From Syntrophaceae bacterium UBA3084 (GTDB taxonomy: Bacteria; Desulfobacterota; Syntrophia; Syntrophales; UBA6807), in NCBI GenBank assembly GCA_002367335.1, contig DFBI01000194.1:13879-20679 (forward strand): DNA of 6,801 bases, in the 5' to 3' direction. The notes beneath the pieces are model-generated. The model ran no database searches, was not told the origin of the DNA, and saw nothing but the letters and a program-made list of their open reading frames with translations. Numbering within the stretch: the first letter of the stretch is position 1; every line of letters begins with the position of its first letter. Of this stretch, positions 1 to 5,276 are shown one piece after another. The position numbers were made by a program, and so were the translations under genes.

Positions 1-940
1 TACTTCCATCTCCTTCAATTTCAATCAGTTCCATTTTATCCAGCATTTTTATGCGGCTCTGGACTTGCTTTGCCTTTGTGTTCTTGTATCGAAAACGTTC
101 TACAAATCTGGTTGTCTTCTCTATGAGTTTCTGCTGGTTTTCATAGGCTGCTTTTAATTGTTGTCGGCGCAGCGCTTTTTGTTTCATGTAGGAAGAATAA
201 TTACCGGTGTAAGATGTACCTTTCCCCATGGAGATTTCAACGATTTTCCCGACAAGGTTGTCTAGAAAACGACTGTCGTGAGAGACGAGGACAATCGAAC
301 CGCTGTATGATTGTAAATAGGTTTCAAGCCATTCCAGGGATTCCATGTCGAGGTGATTTGTCGGCTCATCAAGGAGAAGTATTGAGGGTTCCAGGAGAAG
401 CAGTTTGGCAAGGGCGATCCTCATCTGCCAGCCGCCGCTGAATTCTTCAGTCATACGGCTCAAATCGTTTTCGGTAAAACCAAGACCAAACAAAACTCGC
501 TTTATTTTTGTTTCAACGTTGTATCCTCCCTGATGTTCTACGGCGTGATGCGCTTTCCCTAACTCTTCAACCAGTTCTTCCAGTCGGGAAGATTTTGTTT
601 CTCCTCCCCCGGTTATTTCTTTAATCTCACGGCTGATTTCTTCTATTCTTTTGTGGAGGATATTCAAGCCCTTGAAAGCTGTGGCAACTTCTTCATAAAG
701 CGTTTTCCCCCTGTGATAAACACCATCCTGGGGTAAATAACCCACCGTATTGAAACGTGATTGAGTGATCGTACCCGAATCGGGCTCAACCTGATCTACA
801 ATTATTTTCATTAATGTAGATTTGCCGGCGCCGTTCGGGCCAACGAGGGCGACGCGATCCCCATCAACGATGTGGAGGGAAATATCCTGGAAAAGATTTT
901 TTCCGCCGTATTGTTTTGATACATTCTGAAGTGAAATCAT
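1..940 (-). CDS. ABC-F family ATP-binding protein (3' end outside window)
   Basis: This is the first 313 codons of an ABC-F ATPase, a soluble protein with no membrane segments; family members act on ribosomes in translation or antibiotic protection. Reading down from the ATG at 940, the protein starts MISLQNVSKQYGG. It has Walker A GPNGAGKST at about residues 34-42, the signature FSGGWQMRIALAK, and Walker B with the ABC-F hallmark LLLLDEPTNHLD followed by VLVSHDSRFLD. The basic interdomain linker then begins (YTGNYSSYMKQK, RFVERFRYKNTKAKQ). The second ATPase domain lies beyond base 1. The start is supported by a GGGGGA ribosome site at 943-948 and by an ATGA overlap with the stop of the upstream exchanger gene, which suggests translational coupling. 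The linker resembles YheS/YdiF-like members, but the subfamily cannot be fixed without the C-terminal half. Confidence 0.96.
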   Translation of the reverse strand, partial: MISLQNVSKQYGGKNLFQDISLHIVDGDRVALVGPNGAGKSTLMKIIVDQVEPDSGTITQSRFNTVGYLPQDGVYHRGKTLYEEVATAFKGLNILHKRIEEISREIKEITGGGETKSSRLEELVEELGKAHHAVEHQGGYNVETKIKRVLFGLGFTENDLSRMTEEFSGGWQMRIALAKLLLLEPSILLLDEPTNHLDMESLEWLETYLQSYSGSIVLVSHDSRFLDNLVGKIVEISMGKGTSYTGNYSSYMKQKALRRQQLKAAYENQQKLIEKTTRFVERFRYKNTKAKQVQSRIKMLDKMELIEIEGDGS

Positions 941-2001
941 TGTCCCCCAACCGTACCTACATTGAGGGCATACTGAAGGATCAGGTAAATCAGATAGATG
1001 CCAAGGAGCCAGACGCCCTGCCACCTCCTGAACCGGCCGTCTCTGTTCATAAAAATAAAAGCCCGGAAGGAATAAAGAATTAACAGCATGGCCGGAAAGT
1101 GAAAGATGAAGAAATTGGGTGAAATTACCAGAGGTCTCGCCACTGCTGCCGCGCCTATTACAAAGAGACAGTTGAGAACATCCGCGCCCACAATGTTGCC
1201 GATGGTAATTTCGGGATGACCTTTACGGACAGAGGTTATGGCCGTCATGAGTTCCGGTAGAGATGTTCCGAGGGCCACTATCGTGGCAGCTATAATATCA
1301 TCGGGAACACCGATTCTAAGGGCAATTTCTGCCGCGCTTGGGACAAGCGCCCGGGCACCCGCAATAACCAGGGACAGGCCTCCTGCGACCATAAACCAGC
1401 ATTTCCCCAGGCTTAACAGCTCGGAAGCTCCTGATTCTTTCTCATCCGTATCAACGATTCCCATCTGCCTTGCCCAGATATATGCCATGTACATATAACC
1501 GGCAAGCAGAACCAGAAAGAAAACACCCACCCACCGGTGCAAGACCGGCTCGCCGGGCATAATGACCCAGGCAAGTACGGAAATGATAACCAACAGCGTA
1601 GCCGCTCCAACCTGCACCCAGCCTGTCCGGTTAAGGATAAAACGGTTTGCCGGCACGGAAGCCGCCAGCAGACATGTCAGACCGAAAACCAATCCAGTAT
1701 CGGCAATAATCGATCCGACACCGTTTCCGAGAGCCAGACCGGGATTGCCCATCCAGGCAGCCATTACTGAAACAAATGCCTCCGGCATGGTGGTCCCAAG
1801 AGAAATGATCGTAGCGCCGATGACAATTTTCGGCAAACCCGTACGACCGGCCAGACTTACGGCACCATCGATCATCCAGTCTGACCCTTTCAATAACAGC
1901 AGGATACAGACAACTATCAGAATGATCAGGATAGACAGAGGGAATCCTGCCACAAGAGTTCGTAAAAGAGTTTCATCACCAATCCATTGAAGAATTTTCA
2001 T
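937..2001 (-). CDS. Na+/Ca2+ exchanger (CaCA) family membrane antiporter
   Basis: This 354-residue integral membrane protein has about ten hydrophobic segments and the two inverted alpha-repeats that define the calcium:cation antiporter family. Alpha-1 covers about residues 62-108, with GTTMPE at 69-74 and GSIIAD at 96-101. Alpha-2 covers about 235-283, with GTSLPE at 245-250 and GADVLN at 272-277. A short hydrophilic loop (about 180-197, DTDEKESGASE) joins the halves. Family members exchange Ca2+ or another cation for Na+ or H+ across the inner membrane; the substrate here is not determined. The length is normal for prokaryotic members. The start at 2001 has a GGAGTT ribosome site at 2007-2012 with 5-nt spacing. 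The stop overlaps the ABC-F start in ATGA. Compared with the archaeal exchanger NCX_Mj, the Asp and Asn at the paired ion-site positions are exchanged between the repeats (D101 in alpha-1, N277 in alpha-2). Confidence 0.95.
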   Translation of the reverse strand: MKILQWIGDETLLRTLVAGFPLSILIILIVVCILLLLKGSDWMIDGAVSLAGRTGLPKIVIGATIISLGTTMPEAFVSVMAAWMGNPGLALGNGVGSIIADTGLVFGLTCLLAASVPANRFILNRTGWVQVGAATLLVIISVLAWVIMPGEPVLHRWVGVFFLVLLAGYMYMAYIWARQMGIVDTDEKESGASELLSLGKCWFMVAGGLSLVIAGARALVPSAAEIALRIGVPDDIIAATIVALGTSLPELMTAITSVRKGHPEITIGNIVGADVLNCLFVIGAAAVARPLVISPNFFIFHFPAMLLILYSFRAFIFMNRDGRFRRWQGVWLLGIYLIYLILQYALNVGTVGGQ

Positions 2002-2033
2002 TCAGCAACTCCAGAAGACACAGTTTTTCTGAA

Positions 2034-2071
2034 TTTTTACGAGACCATCGATATTGATGGACTCGTAAAAA
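2034..2071. repeat. Inverted repeat, 16-bp arms, in exchanger 5' leader
   Basis: TTTTTACGAGACCATC at 2034-2049 pairs with GATGGACTCGTAAAAA at 2056-2071 across the 6-base loop GATATT, 15 of 16 positions matching. The T-tract is on the outside 5' and the A-tract on the outside 3' on both strands, the wrong order for an intrinsic terminator. It lies only about 33 bases before the exchanger start, so it would be in the mRNA leader. ACTCGTAAAAAG-type sequence recurs in dispersed repeats of deltaproteobacteria (from memory), so this is probably one end of a repeat element. Confidence 0.75.
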
Positions 2072-2080
2072 GCTCCGCTA

Positions 2081-2096
2081 TGCCGACACGTCGGCA
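2081..2096. repeat. Perfect short palindrome TGCCGAC-AC-GTCGGCA
   Basis: A 7-bp perfect stem closes on a 2-base centre. The core CCGACNNGTCGG recurs at 2115-2126 as CCGACTTGTCGG inside the larger repeat that follows, so the two are related units rather than a chance hairpin. Confidence 0.6.
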
Positions 2097-2106
2097 TTAT
2101 AATAGC

Positions 2107-2234
2107 AAGTAACTCCGACTTGTCGGGGTCATTCCCGCGAAGGCGGAAATCCAGAGGAAAATGAACAAAATACTGGATTCCCGACTTCGGCGTGAGCTCA
2201 GTCGAACGCTCAGGTCGGGAATGACAAGTTACTT
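2107..2234. repeat. REP/MITE-like palindromic dispersed repeat
   Basis: The outer arms are AAGTAACT (2107-2114) with AGTTACTT (2227-2234). Inside these are GTCATTCCCG (2128-2137) with CGGGAATGAC (2216-2225), and then AATCCAG (2148-2154) with CTGGATT (2173-2179). The left arm carries an extra CCGACTTGTCGG mini-palindrome (2115-2126) that the right arm lacks, which looks like a nested insertion. The right arm contains TGAGC...GCTCA. The 'GTCATTCCCGCG...CTGGATTCCCG' style is typical of non-coding intergenic repeats in deltaproteobacterial and related genomes (established knowledge, from memory). An 80-codon open frame crosses it on the minus strand, but it is only a translation of the repeat. 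Confidence 0.75.
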
Positions 2235-2273
2235 GAAAGTCCAAATCGTGAAAAAGAGTTTTAAAATGTATGT

Positions 2274-2301
2274 ACTATACGCACAGTCCATGCCATAGCA
2301 A
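2274..2301 (-). promoter_or_regulatory. Possible sigma-70-type promoter for the exchanger/ABC-F pair
   Basis: On the minus strand, TTGCTA (2301-2296) is followed after 16 bases by TATAGT (2279-2274), matching 4/6 and 5/6 of the -35 and -10 consensus. The resulting transcript would carry the whole palindromic repeat region in a leader of about 265 bases before the exchanger. Such matches are common in A/T-rich DNA, so this is tentative. Confidence 0.3.
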
Positions 2302-2311
2302 GCACGGTTTT

Positions 2312-2350
2312 TTGTTTTAATGTAAGTGTCTCTTCAATTTTCCTTTCTGT
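2312..2350 (-). CRISPR. Second relic of the CRISPR leader/repeat junction
   Basis: These 39 bases match 3524-3562 without gaps at 33 positions. They include TTGTTTTAATG (identical) and TCAATNTTCCTTTCT (one difference). In the copy at 3514-3562 the same sequence spans most of the 37-nt repeat and the last bases of the leader. Here the repeat is cut off where GGATTGAAAC should follow on the minus strand, and no spacer or further repeat can be seen. It is therefore a truncated, decayed duplicate in the same orientation as the other relic. Thiolase homology starts only about 24 bases further on. Confidence 0.55.
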
Positions 2351-2373
2351 TTTCTATGTGTTTCATATACTTG

Positions 2374-2588
2374 GAAAACAGCGGATGTGAACGTGAACTC
2401 GGGTTAGGCAGGGAATTACCAGTGTGAACGGCTCAGGAGCAGGTCTTGGACATCCTGTGGATGCAACAGGCACAAGGATGATTTTAACGCTGATGAATGC
2501 AATGGAAAAGAGAAGGAAAACTCTTGGGCTTGCCACCCTGTGCGGGGGTGGCGGTGCTTCCACGGCCTGTGTCATCGAAATGTTATAA
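2374..2588 (+). pseudogene. Thiolase (acetyl-CoA acetyltransferase family) C-terminal fragment
   Basis: Only about the last 70 residues of a thiolase remain, on the strand opposite to its neighbours. From 2374 the reading is ENSGCERELGLGRELPV and then a stop. From 2424 in another frame it continues VNGSGAGLGHPVDATGTR, then MILTLMNAMEKRRKT, then LATLCGGGGASTACVIEML, with TAA at 2586. The second part holds the GHP histidine motif and the C-terminal catalytic cysteine motif CGGGG, both typical of thiolase C-termini. The N-terminal nucleophile cysteine and everything before it are absent. Removing one TG from the GTGTG at 2422-2426 restores a continuous VNGSG reading, so the frameshift is a 2-base expansion. 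There is no start codon or ribosome site. The fragment begins just after the second CRISPR relic, so it probably arrived by rearrangement. Confidence 0.85.
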
Positions 2589-2594
2589 TTTTTT

Positions 2595-2627
2595 GCCGTC
2601 CATAACTCGATCGAGCATATGGACGGC
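2595..2627. repeat. Nested inverted repeat after the thiolase fragment
   Basis: GCCGTCCAT (2595-2603) pairs perfectly with ATGGACGGC (2619-2627), and the 15-base interval contains the perfect 10-base palindrome CTCGATCGAG (2606-2615). A T6 run lies immediately before it on the plus strand, but none follows on either strand, so it does not fit an intrinsic terminator. The rest of 2628-2716 shows nothing I can identify. Confidence 0.55.
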
Positions 2628-2716
2628 ATCCAGCTTTGTCCGGTTAGAGAAGAAAGTTGCCAAGTGACTGCGACTTCGGTTTCACGCTTTGGCTACAGTC
2701 AGATTTAAGGGGAGTT

Positions 2717-3226
2717 TCATTTCCTGGATCTGCCTTTCCCCCTGCCATGGCCTTTAGCCCTGCCTTTGTCTCTTTTGAAATTGTTGTTATCTCTCAACCA
2801 TTGGCGTTTATCCCAATATCTGTTTCTTTCCCAGGTTTCCCAGGTTTTTTTGATATGCCCATAGGGAAACCTCGGGTATCCGGGGGGAATGTTACGGTAT
2901 CCGGGTGGAAGATTTCGAATTGCATGGGGAACCTCCCGAGCAACGATCCAAGGTCCTCCAAAGTTAAAAGAAACGAACCACCCGCTGTTATGAAGGCGGT
3001 ACCAGTGGCTATGATAGAAAAACAATTCTGCGCCGATATCAGGAGCATAATAAACATATGTTCCCGGGATTACCACCAGGGCAGGCTGCCCCGTGATGAC
3101 CAACCCCGGCAAAGGAATATTAATGCCAATACTGACATCTACCCCAGCATTCGCCCTGTAAAAGTTTCCCATAAAAATTAACGAAATTGCAGCAAATATT
3201 ATAATGATGACCAGTTTCCGTTTCAT
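2717..3226 (-). CDS. Predicted secreted protein with basic Gly/Arg/Lys-rich tail
   Basis: The protein is 169 residues, using the ATG at 3226. A perfect TAAGGAGG site (3233-3240) sits 6 bases upstream; an in-frame ATG nine codons earlier has no such site. Residues 1-24 look like a Sec signal: MKRK, a hydrophobic stretch, then RANA before GVDVS. The mature part has a Pro/Val-rich stretch (PLPGLVITGQPALVVIPG), an aromatic section (TYVYYAPD, FFYHSHWYRLHNSGWFV, GPWIV), then LPPGYRNIPPGYPRFPYGHIKKTW and a strongly basic end (KRDKGRAKGHGRGKGRSRK). I recall similar 'IPGTYVYYxPD ... PPGYxxxPYGxxKKxW' proteins as exported, uncharacterised proteins of deltaproteobacteria. No catalytic motif is visible and the function is unknown. 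The gene stands alone between the two CRISPR relics. Confidence 0.82.
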   Translation of the reverse strand: MKRKLVIIIIFAAISLIFMGNFYRANAGVDVSIGINIPLPGLVITGQPALVVIPGTYVYYAPDIGAELFFYHSHWYRLHNSGWFVSFNFGGPWIVAREVPHAIRNLPPGYRNIPPGYPRFPYGHIKKTWETWERNRYWDKRQWLRDNNNFKRDKGRAKGHGRGKGRSRK

Positions 3227-3232
3227 TGCAAA

Positions 3233-3240
3233 CCTCCTTA
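3233..3240 (-). promoter_or_regulatory. Strong Shine-Dalgarno site fixing the secreted-protein start
   Basis: TAAGGAGG on the minus strand is a near-perfect anti-16S match 6 bases before the ATG at 3226. It selects that codon over the upstream in-frame ATG at 3253, which would add nine charged residues before the signal peptide. Confidence 0.85.
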
Positions 3241-3284
3241 CATTATCATACATTCTTCCTTCATTGTTTAAGGCATCTTCAAAC

Positions 3285-3300
3285 GTCGTAATGATACGAC
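3285..3300. repeat. Perfect inverted repeat upstream of the secreted-protein gene
   Basis: GTCGTA-ATGA-TACGAC forms a 6-bp perfect stem with a 4-base loop about 60 bases before the start of the secreted-protein gene. It could be a regulator binding site or a small hairpin; no T-tract makes it a terminator. No clear -35/-10 pair was found next to it. Confidence 0.4.
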
Positions 3301-3447
3301 AGGTACCTTAAAAAAACAAGCCGATATTCAAACAGTTATCCGAAAATAATTCCCGGAAGCCGGGGTTCACGAATAATATTGTGAAGAAGCGCATACGGCG
3401 GCTGTTTATAACAACAAAATACGTAATTGACTGGTTTTTATAAACGC
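3301..3447. other. Intergenic sequence with no recognisable gene
   Basis: Between the inverted repeat and the CRISPR relic there is one plus-strand open stretch (about 3318-3443) with no start codon. It contains SRKPGFTNNIVKKRIRRL and ends DWFL at the TAA at 3441. I do not recognise it and cannot tell a gene remnant from chance. Nothing else stands out. Confidence 0.4.
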
Positions 3448-3479
3448 GCTTTCCGATTCATCCCCGCATGGGGGGCGAC
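3448..3479 (-). repeat. Degenerate type I-C-like CRISPR repeat
   Basis: The 18 bases 3479-3462 (GTCGCCCCCCATGCGGGG) carry the CCCC/GGGG stem of I-C repeats. The other half is diverged but alignable with short gaps to GCGTGGATTGAAAC. Loss of the 3' half is common in terminal repeats. It differs clearly from the A-rich 37-nt repeat on the other side of the spacer. A chance GC-rich palindrome is the alternative. Confidence 0.45.
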
Positions 3480-3550
3480 GAGGACCATCGCTGGTGACCT
3501 GACATTCATGGGCGTTTCAATCCTTGTTTTAATGGATGTGCCTTTTCAAT
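3448..3550 (-). CRISPR. Remnant CRISPR array: one repeat, one spacer, one half repeat
   Basis: Read on the minus strand, the order is as follows. A 37-nt repeat (3550-3514) begins ATTGAAAAGGCACATCC and ends AAAACAAGGATTGAAAC; ATCC...GGAT can pair as a small stem, and the end gives the ATTGAAAC tag typical of crRNA 5' handles. Next is a 34-nt interval (3513-3480) of spacer length. Then GTCGCCCCCCATGCGGGG (3479-3462) matches the GC-rich 5' half of type I-C repeats as I remember them. The following ATGAATCGGAAAGC resembles a decayed GCGTGGATTGAAAC. All parts have the same orientation and lie just after the cas4 remnant. With only one full repeat, an array cannot be proven by periodicity. The call rests on repeat style, spacer length, the adjacent leader and cas4. 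Confidence 0.65.
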
Positions 3551-3703
3551 CTTCCTTTCTTTGAATTTCTTTTGAAAATAAAGGGTTACAATTTTTTTCA
3601 TACCCCTGTATTTTGCCTGTCAAACACCGTTCAAGCTCCAAAACCTTCATTTTCCCACCCACCAGAGTCAATTTAACCCGTCGGATTTTCACAGCATTTT
3701 ACC
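3551..3703 (-). promoter_or_regulatory. CRISPR leader-like sequence with possible promoter
   Basis: This 153-base non-coding stretch separates the cas4 stop from the first repeat. On the minus strand it becomes A/T-rich towards the repeat (TGTAACCCTTTATTTTC, then AAAGAAAGGAAG directly before ATTGAAAA), as leaders usually do. It contains a perfect TTGACA (3623-3618) and, 15 bases on, TATGAA (3602-3597), which would start transcription about 40 bases before the first repeat. The final bases next to the repeat are the part conserved in the second relic at 2312-2350. Confidence 0.55.
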
Positions 3704-4203
3704 CTAAATCACCTTTTCGCAAATATTTCTGTAGCAACAATCACCACACCGTGCCGTATATTTAGTCGGCTTCGGATAAGTTCCTTTTTGAACAACATCG
3801 ATAAGATCATCGATTATGACGCCCAATTCATGATACGTCTTTTCTGTAAGTGGAACTTCAACCAGTTTATTCCGGCTCCGAGTGTATATAATAAAGCCTT
3901 TTTTACAGGTACCCCGTAATTTTCTTGTATCAGCCGGCCGCAAAACGTCAACTGATATTTGTGATTCATGAAAGTTCGCTCCTTATATTCCGGATTTACC
4001 CTTTCCTTATCTTAATGAACCATCTTCCATTTTTGAACTTTAAAGCGCTTTTCCTCATGTTGCAGAATATCAAGATAATTTTGAAAATACGTAAATCTCG
4101 GGCAAAATAGAAATTCCAGGACATCCGATGTGGTTATCGAAAACGCCCCGCTGTTATCGGTATCCACAATATCCATATTTTCCGTCGGTTCGTCTGTGAT
4201 CAT
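3704..4203 (-). pseudogene. cas4: CRISPR-associated Cas4 exonuclease, inactivated
   Basis: Cas4 is an iron-sulfur RecB-like nuclease that trims prespacers during CRISPR adaptation. The start (ATG 4203) encodes a Cas4 N-terminus: TTSDVLEFLFCPRFTYF, with cluster cysteine C34, then LQHEEKRFKVQK. A TAA at 4014-4012 stands where a VHE-type codon is expected, and the same frame continues DKERVNPEYKERTFMNHKY, QLTFCGRLIQENYGVPV. A shift at the T6 run 3899-3904 (one A missing on the coding strand) leads to KKGFIIYTRSRN and the C-terminal cluster CGDCCYRNIC, with TAG at 3704. Full Cas4 proteins have roughly 60 more residues between NPEY and KYQ, including the catalytic Asp and ExK-type motif (GxVDEV...LDYK). 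All of that is missing here, in frame, so the gene is dead. It follows the TPR gene by 6 bases and directly precedes the leader; cas1 and cas2 are absent. Confidence 0.88.
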
Positions 4204-4209
4204 ACAGGC

Positions 4210-5199
4210 CTATCCCTTCTCTCGATTCCTGCCTTTAATGTGCTTCATATACCCGGAAAACAGAGAAGGATTTATTTCCTTCATCTGCCTTCGAATATCT
4301 GCGAAATCGATGCCTTTGATAAGCTTCATGAAAGGTTCATTATCACAGAGAACAATGGCCCTGATAAATAATTTAGACTCCAAATCAGGCGTTGGTCCTT
4401 TAGAGTACGCCTTTCGTAACGCGAGATATTCATCCACAGACTTTTTGAGTTCATCGTTGAGTCTTATCATTTTGGGTTTAAATAACTCCTGGGTATAAGC
4501 ATAACTCGGGAACCATTCAGAAGCTGACGTTTCATTCATATCGAAGGTTTCAACGAGTTGATCTTTCAATTTCAGAAGTTCTCCGTCCTTCATGTGATCC
4601 CAGTCTATATCCGAGGGGTCGATCAGGCATGCCTCCAGATAACAACGCCTGGCAACCTCCGGCTCGCCGCGCAATGTATAAGTATCTCCAAGATAGCCAT
4701 AACTTGCGGCATTATCCGGCGTTGCGAGAATGCAGGCCTGAAGGGATTTAATGGCGAGATCGTATTGGCCGGCTTGCAAATAGACATAGCCCATGGGAAT
4801 GTTGTCAGAAAGATAGGGTGTGTCGGCCAGATTCCACCGATCAACAGACGTAAGCAACTTTTGGAAAAAGGAGTTCTTGATCCCTGAAATGAGGTTTTCC
4901 GATTCAAAACCAATAGATTTCACATAATCCTCAAAAGAATTCCACAACCCGTACAAATATGCAGGTTCATCCGGCCCGGCGTCTGGGACATTTGAAAAAC
5001 CCGTGATCAAAAAATCGGTAATCTTGAGTTTATCGTCAATGTTATTGCCGTTTTTGTATAGATCCTTGTAACGCAGAAAAGCCTTTTTTGCCTCATGGAG
5101 GTTGAGCTTTTCCAATTCCTGTGAACCGCCGTTTAACAGCATATACTCGTCCTCAAATAACGACAGTTGTTCACCGATAACAAATTGACCTGAATCCAT
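4210..5199 (-). CDS. Tetratricopeptide-repeat protein next to cas4
   Basis: This is a 329-residue soluble protein with no signal peptide or membrane segment. Two adjacent TPR units are readable: about 134-161 (MGYVYLQAGQYDLAIKSL, ending ATPD) and 162-195 (ASYGYLGDTYTLRGEPEVA, ending LIDPS), with canonical W/L-G-Y-A-P spacing. The flanks look helical but have no motif I recognise. The N-terminus (QFVIGEQLSLFEDEYMLL) and the basic C-terminus (KHIKGRNREKG) are distinctive. TPRs are protein-binding scaffolds; the partner is unknown. The gene ends 6 bases before the cas4 start, so the two were very probably co-transcribed. It follows the RQC-minor-like gene after 77 bases. A weak AAGAGA precedes the start. 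The frame is intact although cas4 is broken, so it may have a role independent of CRISPR. Confidence 0.88.
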   Translation of the reverse strand: MDSGQFVIGEQLSLFEDEYMLLNGGSQELEKLNLHEAKKAFLRYKDLYKNGNNIDDKLKITDFLITGFSNVPDAGPDEPAYLYGLWNSFEDYVKSIGFESENLISGIKNSFFQKLLTSVDRWNLADTPYLSDNIPMGYVYLQAGQYDLAIKSLQACILATPDNAASYGYLGDTYTLRGEPEVARRCYLEACLIDPSDIDWDHMKDGELLKLKDQLVETFDMNETSASEWFPSYAYTQELFKPKMIRLNDELKKSVDEYLALRKAYSKGPTPDLESKLFIRAIVLCDNEPFMKLIKGIDFADIRRQMKEINPSLFSGYMKHIKGRNREKG

Positions 5200-5276
5200 C
5201 TTTTTCTCTTGAGTCTTTACTTCAATGTTGCTTTTTCGTGTAAAGAAATAAAACTGTCCCCGTTACTTCTTTATAC

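Noticed and set aside
214..441. 75-codon plus-strand open frame
   Set aside because: It is antisense to the ABC-F gene, across the signature and Walker B region.
2002..2244. 80-codon minus-strand open frame
   Set aside because: It is a translation of the palindromic repeat (reads CHSRPERSTE and FRLRGND, typical of such repeats) and has no ribosome site.
2595..2627. Intrinsic terminator for the thiolase fragment or the secreted-protein gene
   Set aside because: The stem is good but no T-tract follows on either strand.
2363..2629. 88-codon minus-strand open frame
   Set aside because: It is antisense to the thiolase fragment, whose residues match a known family on the plus strand.
2657..3181. 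174-codon plus-strand open frame
   Set aside because: It is antisense to the secreted-protein gene, which has a signal peptide and a perfect ribosome site; the plus frame has neither.
3480..3513. Spacer matching sequence at 2041-2060 (self-targeting)
   Set aside because: Only about eight consecutive bases (ACCATCG and a neighbour) are shared, which is not meaningful.
3704..3943. Stand-alone 79-residue protein with a four-cysteine end
   Set aside because: Its first residues are out of frame with Cas4; the upstream frame reads QLTFCGRLIQENYGVPV, so this is the shifted 3' part of the cas4 pseudogene.
3925..4498. Plus-strand open frames of 61 and 122 codons
   Set aside because: They are shadows of the cas4 remnant and TPR gene, with no ribosome sites and no family pattern.
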